A stretch of DNA of 64,000 nt from Spirodela intermedia. Lineage: Eukaryota > Streptophyta > Magnoliopsida > Alismatales > Araceae. A program made the translations under genes and the position numbers. The notes below the pieces were generated by a model. It saw nothing but the letters and a program-made list of their open reading frames with translations, was not told where the DNA came from and searched no databases. How positions within the stretch are numbered: position 1 is the first letter of the stretch; each line of letters begins with the position of its first letter. The DNA is taken from assembly GCA_902729315.2 (NCBI GenBank), contig LR746266.1, forward strand, positions 6,316,259-6,380,258, given 5' to 3'. Below, piece after piece: positions 49,412 to 61,900 of this stretch.

Positions 49412-49545
49412 CGGATTTTTTTCTGGCCTCTTCTCTCTTATAGTCGAGGACCCAGAGATGGAGTGAGATATAAATGACGACGACTTGGCGCCAGCTACTC
49501 AGTTTTTTTCTTGTGTATAATCTAGGGAAGCCCGAAGTTTATATA

Positions 49546-49579
<34 letters not shown>

Positions 49580-51622
49580 AGGAAGAGAGAGAGAGAGAGG
49601 GAGAGAGAGAGAGATGTTGGGATTCAGATGATTGCAATGATAACAGGTAGCGTGAGGAGGCGAAGTAGTTGTCCGTGGTATTGAGCTTTGCTCGAGATGC
49701 ACGTAAGTTGAGGGAGAGAAGTTCAATTCAATGGTTTCATGCAGGGTAAGGACGTTGTTGGAGCCTGTGATAGCCATCATGCTTCGGGGGAGAGAGAGAG
49801 AGAGAGCGAGAAGGATGATGACGGAGCAAAGGACAGGATCTGATCACAGGACTGAGCTACCCAAGATGAGGATGGGAGAGAGGGAGCATGTAGAGGGATG
49901 GAGGGAGGAGGGCGAGAGTTCACAAACGAAGCAGATTCATAATGTGAGGGCAGTCTGATGCAGAATCGACCGAAAGACACGGCTGCGGCTGTTGCTGTCT
50001 TCCGGCGACGTAGAGAGTCACGCAGATGAGAAAGGATATCCGTCACGTCAAGCACAGATCCCTCATGGCAGGATGCCAGAAGTCTAATGTTCTTGGTGTG
50101 GATAGATATGGTTTCCCTCAGTGAGAGGATGAGGCCAGCCGTCCGTCAGCTCCCGGAGCTGCAGCGGCGGCGGCGGCGGCAGCGGCATTTATCTGCTCGA
50201 GCACGGCGAGCTCTGCACATTTCTCTGCTTCATTACCTTCCATTAAACATAGCGACCCCTGCTGAGATCCACGGCAGAGGAATTATGCTTTAAAACCCAC
50301 CGGGATCCTCTCCTCCTGCCCGTCCTGCCCTTTTCCGGCTGTTCCCCTGCTCGATTTCTCTAACATTAAACACGGCCCGCTACATAAAGATATGCTTATC
50401 GAGAGATCTAGAGAGAGAGAGAGAGATGTAGAAGAGCAGCTACGCATGTGAACTGCACCGTGGCGATGGAGATGCAGGTAACGTACTCATGAGTACGAGG
50501 CCACTTAGTACTGCAATTGATGCTCTTCTGAGCTTTCTCTTCTCTTCCCTCTGTCGGAGCTGCGCCGTGAACAATGGCGCACAGTGCAACCCACCGTCAC
50601 CAGCGGCGCCCTCCTCCTTCCCCCTCCGAAACCGGTAACTCAAGGGCTCCACCGGGCGGTGCCTGTCCCCGCCTGTCGTATCGTTTCTGTGATATTCTCG
50701 GAACATGGGTATCTCAGGAGCAAGCTAGCCTTTTCAGAGGCTTCCTCTGAGGAACCCTGTGGAGCCCTCCTCTGTCCACGGCCATGCGCCTACACCACCA
50801 GCCGCCTGTCCACCGCCCTCCGGATGGATCCCTCCTTTCCACCGCCGCGAGGAGACGGGAATCTCCACCGGTCTCGACCGACGACCGCCTGCATTTACTG
50901 CGGCCGATCTCCGCCATGTGATGACGAGGGAACGTGAGACGGCGGACGTCGACGAGGACTAAGACCGTGATGACCTCGTGAGGAGGGGGAGGAGGGCTGC
51001 TGGGCGAGTTACAGAGAGAAGGGAGGTAAGAGTTCCCGTGAGGACCAATTCCGGGCCACCATCCTCCTCCTCCTCTCCCGGTTATCGCGTGCTCTCTCCA
51101 CGCGTGACCCGCCCGACCCATCGTCCCCAAGAAGATCAACATGGCGACCTCCAACCAGCCCACTGGAGGTGGGGGCGCTTTCCACCTGGACCCTTGAAGC
51201 ACCTTGGGAGCTGACGGCGGCCAATCTCGTCTAATCCGCTGGTCATCGACCCAATCCAGGCTTCGGAGGTTCTGGTAGATCGATGTCGGCGGCCCTCGGT
51301 CTCCGCTTTCTCAAGCAGCCCAGTTCGTCCGAGTTTGACTCGGTCCGGTACGACAGTCTGGTGCCCATTTACCCGGCCCTCCCGCCGCTTTGTTGGCGTT
51401 GACTCCGCCGCCTCTCATCTTCCTCTCCAGTCGCCCCGGAAGCATGCCGCCAAACCCATTTAGATCGGGTTTCAGAGCCTAATGCTTCAGCAAGGAAGGA
51501 GTTCACACAAAACACGGAGAGAGATTCCTAGGGCAAACAAACTGGCGGCGTCGGAGGACCCTCTAGGGAGGTATAGCGACTGAGAGAGAGAGAGATAAGA
51601 AGATGCGGAAGAGCAGCGGCGC
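49412..51622. other. Dof 5' flank and CAD-like 3' flank, microsatellite-rich
   Basis: About 2.2 kb without a recognisable gene. Closest to Dof are a TATA-like site (about 49465-49475), an (AT)n tract at 49541-49575 and GA tracts at 49580-49615 and 49790-49806. A GGC-trinucleotide run lies near 50165-50185. Open frames on both strands are compositional. Confidence 0.4.
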
Positions 51623-52706
51623 TCATTCGGCGGCCTTCAGGGTGTTGGCAACGTCGATGACGAAGCGGTACTTGATGTCGTTCTTGGCGAGGCGCTCCAT
51701 GGCGGTGCTCACGTACTCCATCGGGATCACCTCCACGTTCGCCGTTATCTCATGCTTCCCGGCGAAGTCCAGCATCTCCTGCGTGTCCCTCATCCCTCCG
51801 ATGCAGCTGCCCGCCAGCTTCTTCCTCCCTAATGACGGCGCAGAAGGCATCTCTCGTCACTCCATACGAAGAGTAAGAGGAGGAGGAAGCTCTGATCTGA
51901 CCCGTATGAGGGAGGGAGGGGTTTCCTACCTCGGATCGCGCTGAAGGCTGGGAGCTTCAGCGGCTTGTCCGGCATTCCCATCAGGATGAGGTTCCCCCCA
52001 TTCTTCATCAGAGAGAACAGAGGTCCCAGGGGGTGAATGGCAGCCACCGTGTCGATGATGCCGTCCATCGTGCCGGCGGCGGCCTGAAGCAGAAGCAAAA
52101 CACGACGAATAGATGTAAAAAAACCCCTCCAGATGATCGGCGGCGGCGGAGGAGGAGAAGACGGCGGGGGGAGGAGGACGAGATCGACCGACCTCCATCT
52201 GATCGAGGCTTCGGCTGACCAGGAAGGAGTCGGCCCTGAACTTGTCAATGGCCTCCCTCTCCTTGCTCGGAGAGGTGGTGATGACGGTGGCCTTCATTCC
52301 GAAGGCCTTGGCAAACTTGACGGCGATGTGGCCAAGCCCGCCAAGCCCGACGATCCCCAGATGCTTCCCCGGCTCGTTGAGCCCAAACTGCTTCATGGGA
52401 CTGTACACGGTGATGCCGGCGCACAGCAGCGGTGCCGCCCCGTCCATAGGCAGGTGATCAGGAAAGCGAACCACGAAGTGCTCGTCGGCGACGAGCACGT
52501 CGGAGAAGCCACCGTAGGTCATGGTGCCATCGCGGTCGATCGAGCCATAGGTGAGGACCCAGGCGGCGCAGTCGTTCTCAAAGCCCTGCTCGCAGGACTC
52601 GCAGGAGCGACAGGAGCTCACCATGCAGCCCACGCCCACCTTGTCCCCCACCTTGAACTTCTCCACTCTGCTCCCCACTTCGGTCACCACGCCGACTATC
52701 TCGTGT
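51623..52706 (-). pseudogene. Cinnamyl-alcohol-dehydrogenase-like gene, 5' exon(s) missing from view
   Basis: Zinc-dependent medium-chain dehydrogenase of the CAD/sinapyl alcohol/mannitol dehydrogenase group, which reduces hydroxycinnamyl aldehydes with NADPH. Three exons are visible: 52706-52193, 52083-51930 and 51828-51623, about 291 codons against about 360 for the family. They carry [20 protein letters not shown], the structural-zinc cysteines [15 protein letters not shown], the Rossmann motif GLGGLG and the C-terminal AMERLAKNDIKYRFVIDVAN. The N-terminal part with the catalytic zinc Cys (GICHTD) should precede 52706, since an acceptor site (GTCGCAG) is present there, but I see no such exon in the roughly 1 kb before the retroelement block at 53704. 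Either the 5' exon(s) lie beyond the window, across more than 10 kb of retroelement, or the gene is truncated. Visible exons have no stop or frameshift, so calling it a pseudogene is provisional. Confidence 0.7.
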
Positions 52707-53703
52707 CTGCGACAGAGGATTGAGGATGAGCCCAGCTCTCTGGATCGAGGGGATCGCGTCCTCTGCAACACCGCACAGAGCAAGACGCTTTCCCACTGCA
52801 ACCCCTTCCCCTTCGCCGACTCCCCCCTCCACTTCCCCTTCACCTTACCCTTCGCCGGTGCTGCAACCCCCCTCCCCCCCTTCGTCGGTGCAACTCCACC
52901 CCTCCTTCCCCTTCGCCGGTGCAACTCCCCCCACTCCCGCTTCCCCACCTAGCACCCACCCTCCGGCGTAGCCTCCCACTCCCACGGCCATCTCCTCTCC
53001 TCTCCGATCGTAACACTCATCTCCTTCGCCGGCGAAACCCCCGCACCACCTGTGGCAGTCTCCACTTCCTCGTCACAACCTCCCGTCCCCTTCGCCAGCT
53101 TTGACACCTGCTGCCTCATGCAGCCTCCTCCCCGGTCCTGCCGAGGGGAACTCTCTCCGCCGCAACCCACCCACCACCTTCACCTCCCACTGGTGGGGAA
53201 CCATTATCCTCCCTAACTCCGCCATGGCCCATCCCCCCCTTCCCGTCAATCTCTCCGCCGCAACCCTGAAACATACTCTACCGCCGATCTACGCTCCTAC
53301 TGAACAGATAAAACTGAAATTCGGCGTCGAATTCATGAAACTAGGAAGGAAATCTCAGCTCCATTTGAATGATCCAAAAATATACACATACGAATCGAGG
53401 GACTGAAAACCTGGGCAGTTTCCGGGGACCAGAGACCAGCCTGTGGAGTGAAAACCTTGTCCGGAGTGGCCCACAATAATCCCACATCTGCGTCCACGTC
53501 GACACTCGATATGAGAAGAGTCAAAATGGCGGCTAGTGGCCTCTCGGGGCCCCCGCATAGGGGGCTGACTGCGAAGCTGATAAGACGACCTCGCTCGGCA
53601 TCTCATTTCTTGCGGCGAGGGTAAGACTACCGACGCCCAGCTGTATACGTGAAGGGTTGGGCACCCATGTGAGAGCGTAGCTAGGAAAGGGTGAGAGAGG
53701 GTT
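52707..53703. other. Flank upstream of the CAD-like exons with a short minisatellite
   Basis: About 1 kb of C-rich sequence. At about 52810-52935 there are roughly four imperfect copies, 35-40 bp apart, of a unit around CCCCTTCGCCGGTGCAACTC. I searched the minus strand for the missing CAD N-terminal exon and did not find it. Confidence 0.45.
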
Positions 53704-53905
53704 TGTTATGGGTGGATACTCCGGTTCTTTATTTAACCTACCGATACCAGCCTCGACCGTTGATCTGTTAAGAAGAGAATGGAACACCGAAGGTACTCGT
53801 ATTGCAATAAATATCTGAAATTTTATTGCGAGAGTAGAACACCGAAGGTACTCGTATTACTTCAAGAAGAGCATGTAGAGGGGGAGGAGAAGAGCCCAAC
53901 ATGGC

Positions 53906-53939
<34 letters not shown>

Positions 53940-54113
53940 TCTTCTTCCCCTTCTCTATTTTGACCTTCATTCCCCCCCTTTCCTCCACTTGCTCGCGCAT
54001 TCCCGTGTGGCCCACGCACCCATTGTGTATGTTCGACACCCGCCTACCTATGTCAGCGTACATCTCACATGGCCTCCCCCTCAAACCAGTAAGGAGGTTC
54101 AGGGGCTGTCACA
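53704..54113 (-). repeat. 3' LTR of the chromovirus remnant
   Basis: On the minus strand a GGGGGAGGA purine tract precedes TGTGACAGCC, the usual polypurine tract and LTR start of plant Ty3/gypsy elements. The block ends CCACCCATAACA at 53704, so the ends are TGT...ACA. It holds a TC microsatellite (about 53912-53936), a TATA-like TTAAATAAAG near 53735 and an internal partial duplication of the unit ACGAGTACCTTCGGTGTTC. The terminal part matches 62850-63020, the presumed 5' LTR. Confidence 0.65.
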
Positions 54114-57100
54114 TCCTCCCCCATGGGATGAATTCAACATCTTCATTGAAGGGTGCTCATGGATACCGGTTGATCAAGCCTTCAAACTACCACAGGTTGA
54201 TGTCATGCTCCCATATCGCATCCTCTGAGAGGTTTGCCCTGCCACTTTACTAAGAAGTAGACGTGGTAGTGATACTTGAACTTACCTCTCCGATTGTATT
54301 CCCGTCAATCCAAAATAACTTCAGTCTTCTTGAAATATTGAGCATGCATTGTGGATGGTACACATTATGGCTGGTTGTGCGCTGCATTGTCTTCGTCAGC
54401 CACATACTTCTTCAGAAGTGAGATATGAAAGACCAAGTGGATGGCGAGTCTTCTGGATAAATTGAATTGGTAGGCAAGCCCCTTACTCACTTCACACGAT
54501 CACTAAACTCCACTTCTATGCGATGGCAGTCTACATGCTTCTTTTGATGTGCCGAGCATGTCAATGCCTTGCATGTCTCATTTGCATACACTTGGCGAGA
54601 TATAACAAACTTGTGCATGATTAGGCAACATATGGGGCCAGTCTATTTCATCATGTCATGTTGAGAACTCGAATGAGGGCTACTCCATCATTGAGCTCTA
54701 GTCACATAAGAAAATTGTGTGACGTCCAGCAACTTAACTCAATTGTCATAATTCCTTATCACATAATAGTGAATAATAAGTCTTTGTTATCATAAATAAT
54801 AAAAAATTAAGAATAAATTAATAATCTATTTTAAGTCTTAACTTAGGATAAAGACTTATAAATATATTAAATTATAAAAAGTAACTTTTAATTGGTTAAT
54901 ATGAATTTGCAATTAATTATGTGATTTTATATATTTTTTATAATCATATTTTTGAGATAAATAAAGAAAAATAAAATAAAAATATAGCAAAAGGGGGAAG
55001 CCATTGACTAGTCAAGTATGCAAGTGGGTCAAAAGCATAGTCAAATAGAGCCACAAGTAAGAGACTCAATCGACTAAGGCTTGGTTGGAGACACATGTGT
55101 GTTACTCTCTTTCATGTCACCAGTGGCTAATTAAGTGTGGGGCAAAGAGTGGTCATACACATGTGAGAGATAGTTATTGACTATAAAATCTTATATTATT
55201 ATATATTCATCTCAAAACTCAGAAAATAATCAATGTGAGACTAAACTTGTTCACAACTTTTTAGTAGATATTCAAAAAAATTAAACCTACAATATATCTA
55301 GTTTGTGAGAAAGAAAATACTATTATGATGTCACCTTATATAGGTATTCATGTACTTATTTCATTCTCTCTCATACAATCAAATGACTATTGAGTGTTCA
55401 TTTAATTTTTTAAATAACATTATTAATCAATCATCAATGAAAATGTTATCAATATAATTTGCAAAGTATTATTATATTAACTTAATAAGTTATTTTAGAT
55501 AAAAATATCACAAATATATTAAGTAAATTATCTTTGATTATTTGATGAACAAACTATCATCGAGAAGAGGATGATCCATTGCGATATGAGTTACTACTTC
55601 TTGAGAGTGTATAAGATGTGATGAAAAATATTATCTTACTACACAAACCTAAGGATGAAGCTCCCTAAGACTTGTGTCACTTTTATCCAACTTATCTCTG
55701 TCAGGTGACAATTATTGGAAATCCACAAGTCATCGTAAATTTTCACTCTATCAAGTGACAATCATCAAAGATAATTTGTTGGCCCACCTTATCGATTTTT
55801 AGGCTTTATAAAAAGATCTAAAGATTGCCCATGTCATTTCTTTCTAATGAGAGCCTTTGAGGCTATAGTATGGCATGATAGTCTCCTTCAAAGGCTCAAG
55901 ATTTTGATGCATCATCATTAAGACGTCAAAACTATGTTTTACTATTTTTAACTAGTTTAATTTTCACCATTATTTTTTAAACTTCAAAAGGAGATTTAAA
56001 GAATGCTCAAGTTGTCCATGTCTAAGGACAGCCTTTGAAGTTGTGGACATCACACAATAATCATCTCAAACACCTAGAATTTTGATGCTTCATCATTGCA
56101 TCAGAATTATGTCTTACCTATTTTAAATTAGTTTACTCTTTAGATTAATGATATGTTACTTTATTTCAAGTTTCAAAACTCTTTAATAAATTATGATTCT
56201 TTTGACATTACAAATCAATTGAATTGTCTATAATCATTTATGCAATAATTATTGGGTGGAATCTATTCTTGTGCTAATCACATTCATCAGGATGTTGATG
56301 TTAATACCCTTATTTCTCCTTTTCAAGAATTTTCAAATAAATTTTCCTTTGAACATTTAGTTTGAAAAATATAGAAAATTGTATTATTTTCAAAACATTA
56401 TAAAAATTTATCTAATATTATCTCACATCTTTATGATTGACCTGAAGAATCTCTACTATTTTAAAAGCTTTATGAAATTATAATTGATGTATTTATTTTA
56501 AAATACTTCTAAATATCTAAAAATAATATTTTTTTAGTTTTATAAATGTTTAATTTACATGATTTAATAAATGATGACCAAGTCACGCAGTGAATAGTCT
56601 CAAGTGAGTGAGTCATCAGACTAAGTAGAAAAACTCTAGTGTTTGGGATGGAGTTAAATGTACTCAAACAACATGTAATGAGGCACCTCTTCACCAATTG
56701 GTTGCAAGATGTCATATAACCTCGTACCACAAGATAGTTAGCTTAAACCAAAGACATGTACTATGTTGAAAAAACATGCTACAAGACACCACACTAACTC
56801 ATATCATGAGGCACCCAACTCTAACTAATGTGCAACAAAAAGCTTGCCCAAATCAAGTGTTGCAAAGTAACCACTTGAAATGAAAACATCCCAATACACT
56901 AGTTCTGAATCGTACCACGAGGCCCCAATCTTAATCAAGTGCCATGATGCACAAAGTCTGAACCAAGTTCTACTAGACACCCTATATGATGTAATGTTAG
57001 GCCAATGAACTATGGCATGTGAATTACTGAAGAAAGGACCTCTGAAAAATTCAGCCAAATTATAAAGGCCCCCACAAAAAAAAGGTACTACTTTCGTAGT

Positions 57101-57580
57101 TTGTTGATTTGCTCTATTCATCTATCTATTTACAGATGAAAAGCTCATGGAGAGCTTCAATTGGGTGGCTATCTATCTGAAGAGGGCTGTCTAGAATTGA
57201 CTAGTGAACCTCATGTTCTAGTAGCTCACAATGTCTCTTAGTAAGCCTCATAGTTTTATCTTGTGACTCATAAAACGTTTGGCCACTTCTTTAGCATACT
57301 ATCTTGTCTTATTAGCACACTAAGTAGGACTGAACATAGGCCTCGACATCTTAATCTATGTCAGGCCAATAGAAGTTGTTGGATAGTGGTATGATTGTGT
57401 GCTCTTGCCTAGGATGATTGGAGTAGGGTGCATCCTACGCCACCTTCAACAACTGACATCATAATTCATCTACCCATGGCACATGTGCACATTGCATGAG
57501 TGTGAAGATGACCCTTGATGTTTTCCTAGTTGTTGTAATAAGAACACTCAATTTTAATATTTAGGTATATATTTCTTTAT

Positions 57581-58040
57581 AATTATTATTTTTATTAATC
57601 TCACCTCTGATTGTATTTTAATATAAATGGTGAGTTAGGTTGTCTTCTTAGGGTTGGTACTATTAGAATAGGTTCTCTCCTATTCTTCTAAGAATATGAA
57701 TTATTGAAAAGATTTTAGGTGATTAATTCGTAGATATGAATATATTAAAATTTCAAAAGATATTAATATCTAAAAGAAGTTATTAGAATTCTAAAAGAAA
57801 ATTAGAATTGATGTAAAAAGTGAAATCAAACCATTGAGTATCTATTTTTCTCTTCATCACATGGCAAGGAGAAAAGAGAGAAAAGAATAAGAGAATGTAA
57901 CTAATGAAGAATTGAACTATATATAATGTAATTAGGAAAGGAATTAAAACTAACACAAGGAAAGAATTCAAGGATGTAAGAAAAAAAAATCTTTTTAAAA
58001 AGAATACAATTAGAGGTGAGATTAATAAAAATAATAATTA
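57581..58040. mobile_element. MITE-like element with about 39-bp inverted repeats, inside the gypsy remnant
   Basis: The sequence at 57581-57619 is repeated as its reverse complement at about 58001-58040 with a single clear mismatch over about 39 bases (cores ATTAATCTCACCTCTGATTG and its complement with one change). Homology may continue a little beyond. The interior is about 380 bp, AT-rich and non-coding. Size and structure fit a miniature inverted-repeat transposable element or a long hairpin. No target-site duplication was assigned. Confidence 0.55.
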
Positions 58041-58739
58041 AATGAGAAATCAAAATCACAAGAAAATGAGCTCTAAATACACATAAATTTTGTGGGGATC
58101 ACCTTTGCATTCCCTCCATGTCATGTGGAGGGAAAATAAAGATCTAAGCCACTTCAAAAGAATCTAAGTTATTCTTAATTGAAATGAATTTAATCCTAAC
58201 TCGATGAGGACATGGCATTCCTTTCATGTCACATGGGGAAGGATCATCCTTGATTCTAGTATGAATTCAAAATTAAAAGAAAACTTAATTATAAGGAATC
58301 AAAATAGAGTGCAGATGAAAAAAGATTTAAATTTAAATTTGACCAAAAGAAATGTAATAGAATTAAAAGAATTTAAAATGAAAATAGTGTGCTTAAATTA
58401 ATGAAAAATCAAAAACTTACAACCATGACTCCTTCAAAGTCATTACGAATCTCTCATAAATCTCTCTCTATATAAAATGAAGCAAGGATTCTTAATCTAA
58501 CTCTATATTCTACATCTCCTTAGACTCCCCATCCCGCTTATTTATAGGCATCAGCCAACACTCTTAAGAGAGTACAGTTGTACCTTCTAGAGACTCTCCT
58601 TATGAAGAGTGGGAGGTTGCAATTGATGTACCTTCTAGAAACTTTCCTCATGAGGAGTGAGAGGTTGCAACCGTCCTACCTTCTAGAGATTCCTCTCATG
58701 AGGAGTGGGCGGTTGCAATTGTCACACCTTTTAGAAAGG

Positions 58740-58975
58740 TTGTGAGAGGAAGTAGAGAGGTTGTGAGATGGTGGGGAGGGTATGAGAGAATGAGGAAAGA
58801 TTGTGTGAAGCGGAGAGGATGAGGAGAGGTTGTGAGAGGGTTCTAGAGGACGAGGAGAGGTTATGAGAGGGTGGAGAGGTTGAGGAGAGGTTGTGAGAGG
58901 GTGGAGAGGACGAGGAGAGGTTGTGAGAAGGTGGAGAGGATCAAGAGAGGTCATGAGAGAGTAGAGAGGGTGTAG
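58740..58975. repeat. Imperfect tandem repeat, GAGGTTGTGAGAGG unit
   Basis: Several imperfect copies of a purine-rich unit of about 30 bp (GAGGAGAGGTTGTGAGAGGG followed by TGGAGAGGA) lie head to tail within the AT-rich insertion in the gypsy remnant. Both strands have open frames only because of the repeat, for example a Pro-His-Thr-Leu-rich minus-strand frame. Confidence 0.6.
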
Positions 58976-61900
58976 ATGGATGCCCTTTTAAAGAGGGAGT
59001 CGTGGGAAAATTCTAGAGAATGTGAGGGGTCATGGGAGGAACCTAGGGAAGATGAACGGTTGTGGTGAAGGTTCTAGAGAAGGTGGGCGCCCTCTCATTA
59101 GCTGAAAACGTGGGTCCCCCTTCTCCTTTGTGCTTGGTTGTGGTCTTGTGTTAGGCTTTCTTTTAGGTTGAAATCATGGCCCATTTCTTCTCTTTCCTCT
59201 CCTCTTTTGCGCTTAGTTGTGGTCTAGAGTTGGGCCTTCTTTTAAGCTAAAATTATGATTTATTTCTTCTCTCTCTTCTCCTTCTTTGAGTTTGGTCATA
59301 ATCTTGAGTTGAGCCTTCCTTTAAGATGAAATCATGGCCTATTTCTTGGTGCCCTGCTTTTCCTTTATTACACCTTTATTTGGACCCTTAGCTGGGTTAT
59401 AAAAATTATAAAACAATTGACAAAGAAAATTCTTCATTCTCCAAAGTATACTTATATAATATCATGATTCAATATAATTCTTTTCAAGACTTTTGAGCTT
59501 AGAAATATGTTAGAGTCTATAAGAAAAAGGAATACATATATAGGAATTAAGAAATAATTAAGTATATATTTTTATTTATTATAAAATATATAATTAGACT
59601 CTTAATTGTGTAAAAATTATCAAGATTTAATATTTGTAGGCATATAAGATTTGGTTTTATCAACCTTGTCCTCAATCTAGAAATAACAAGTCTCTCCTAC
59701 ACTGACTTCTTTCATCACTCATATTGCCTCGTTGTCACTCTACAATATGACACAGATCTCTTCCAAGATGGTGTTCGTCAGTCCACATAGAGATGTTATG
59801 ACAATCTTTGGCTCTATATAGCTAAGGGTGTCAACAACCATGTTGTTGCACCTTGGTTTGTACCACAACTCGAAGTAGTACTTTGTCAAGAAATTATATC
59901 AACTAGCGTACTTTGGCATGAGCTTGTATTGTGTCAGAAAGCAGCTTGTTGCCACATTGTTTGTGTAAACCACAAATAATCTATCGAGGAGATAATGACA
60001 CCACATCCACAAATAATGGACTATTGCTATGATATCCTTCTCATGCACGGAGTATTGTCGCTCCATGTTGTTGAACTTCCAACTCTTGAAGGCAATTAAA
60101 TGTTCATCCTACACCAACAGTTTGCCAATTGTCAAGTTTGACGAATTAGTGTGCACCTTAAATTGGACAATTGTAACACCAGCTCATTCGTTACCACTCG
60201 CTTGAGGTTGTTGAAAGTGTGTTGACATTTTACTAACCAATGCCAACACACAACTTTCGTCAAGTGTTCTACCAAGGGCTCACATGTCTGTCAAGAATAT
60301 CCTTGGACAAACTTCTAGTAACAGTTCATCAATCTAAGGAAGGAGCAAAGTTTCATAACTTAGGCAAGTCCCAGGCACTAGTCAATGATGTGGATCTTCT
60401 TTGAGTCCATTTGCATGTCATCATTCATGATGGCTCACATGTGGTGATATCTTCAAGTGTAAATTCACACTTCTCTAGCTTCAAGTAAAGCTCATGCTCT
60501 TGTAATTTAAATAATATCATGTAGAGGTGCTTTGCTTGCTTGTCCGAGCTGTAACTATACACAAGGATGTCATCTAAATACACAATGACATATAATGTAT
60601 TTTCTGAAAATGACATTCATCAGGTGCATAATGTCATCAGTGCATTCATGAAGTCGAATGACATTATTATGAGCTCATATAATCTATACTGAGTCACCCA
60701 TGTCATCTTTTGGTTGTTTCCTTCCCTAATACTGACTTGGTGGTAGCCACTCCTCGTGTCTGTCTATGAGAAGTATTAGTCTCCTCTCAAGTGATCAAAT
60801 AGCTCCTATGTGTTGGGCACTAGATACTTGTTCTTCATGGTCACCTTGTCCAATGCTCGATAGTATACACATAGTCATAGAGACCTATGCTTCTTATTCT
60901 AGAAGAGGACAAGGGCACTAAAGGAGGTTTTGGAGGGGTGGATGTGTTCTGATCTTTAATAGCTCTCCCAACTTTGGGCATAGATTTTTAAGATACGTCG
61001 ATGCCATCCTGTAGGGGGCACATGCTAGAGGTTGCTCCACTAGTAGAAGTTTGATCGCATGATCTACCTTCCATCTTGTAGGTTTGGCATCACATCTTAG
61101 AACCCTTTCAACAGATGGGCCACATTTTGTGACAACTCCCTCAAGCAGTAAGAGTTGTGCACATTTGTCACGAGGAAAGTTTCATTTCTTTTCATTAGGT
61201 CATCATGCAAATACAATGTTGAGAGCAATTGCAACCCTTGTCGTGTTGTATTCACCGCCTATACAAAACAAGGTGCTAGTTTCCCTACTAGTAAGACTCC
61301 CCACTATTGAGGGAAGATTCATGCGTGGGCCTTGGTCAGAAAACCTATCTCTAAGACGACATCAAAGTCGTCGATAGGGAGGATCATAAAGTCTACTTGA
61401 CGCTCCCATGCTCTTAGTCGTAATTGGGTTCCTTGCGTGACTCCAATTAGGGTAAATGTTGCTAAGTTGTTATCCTTGATGTGGCTATCTTCTCCTGACA
61501 ATGTCAAACCCAATTGAGTAGCCTCTTTTACGGATATAAAGTTACGGATAGCCCTACATTCGACCATGAATGTTGTCGGTTAGTTGTCAACTGTGGCTTC
61601 TAGTAAATTAACCCGCATTCTCTCAAATTAGTGAGTCTTTGTTGCTACTGCAAGGCACCATCCAATTGAAGTGGGTTGAGAGTGGGGATGTCACCTACTC
61701 GGTGCAGTCTACACCATGGCTCTGAGGGCAGTTTTGTTTGCTCAAGATAGACAATCCCTAGCTCAATCAGTCCTATGTAGACATAACCCCACTTTGACGA
61801 ATTTTTCTATGAGTCATCTACATTAGATCATCCTTGACCCTTTCGTGGTTGTTGCCCTTGGTTGTTATTGCAGCAGCCTTGCTTCCCACTACAGTCATGG

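Noticed and set aside
54720-56800. Possible CRISPR-like or satellite array in AT-rich DNA
   Set aside because: No regularly spaced identical repeats were seen. It is AT-rich sequence within a plant retroelement remnant.
58676-58954. Pro/His/Thr-rich repeat protein on the minus strand
   Set aside because: Translation of the purine-rich tandem repeat; no start context or homology expected.
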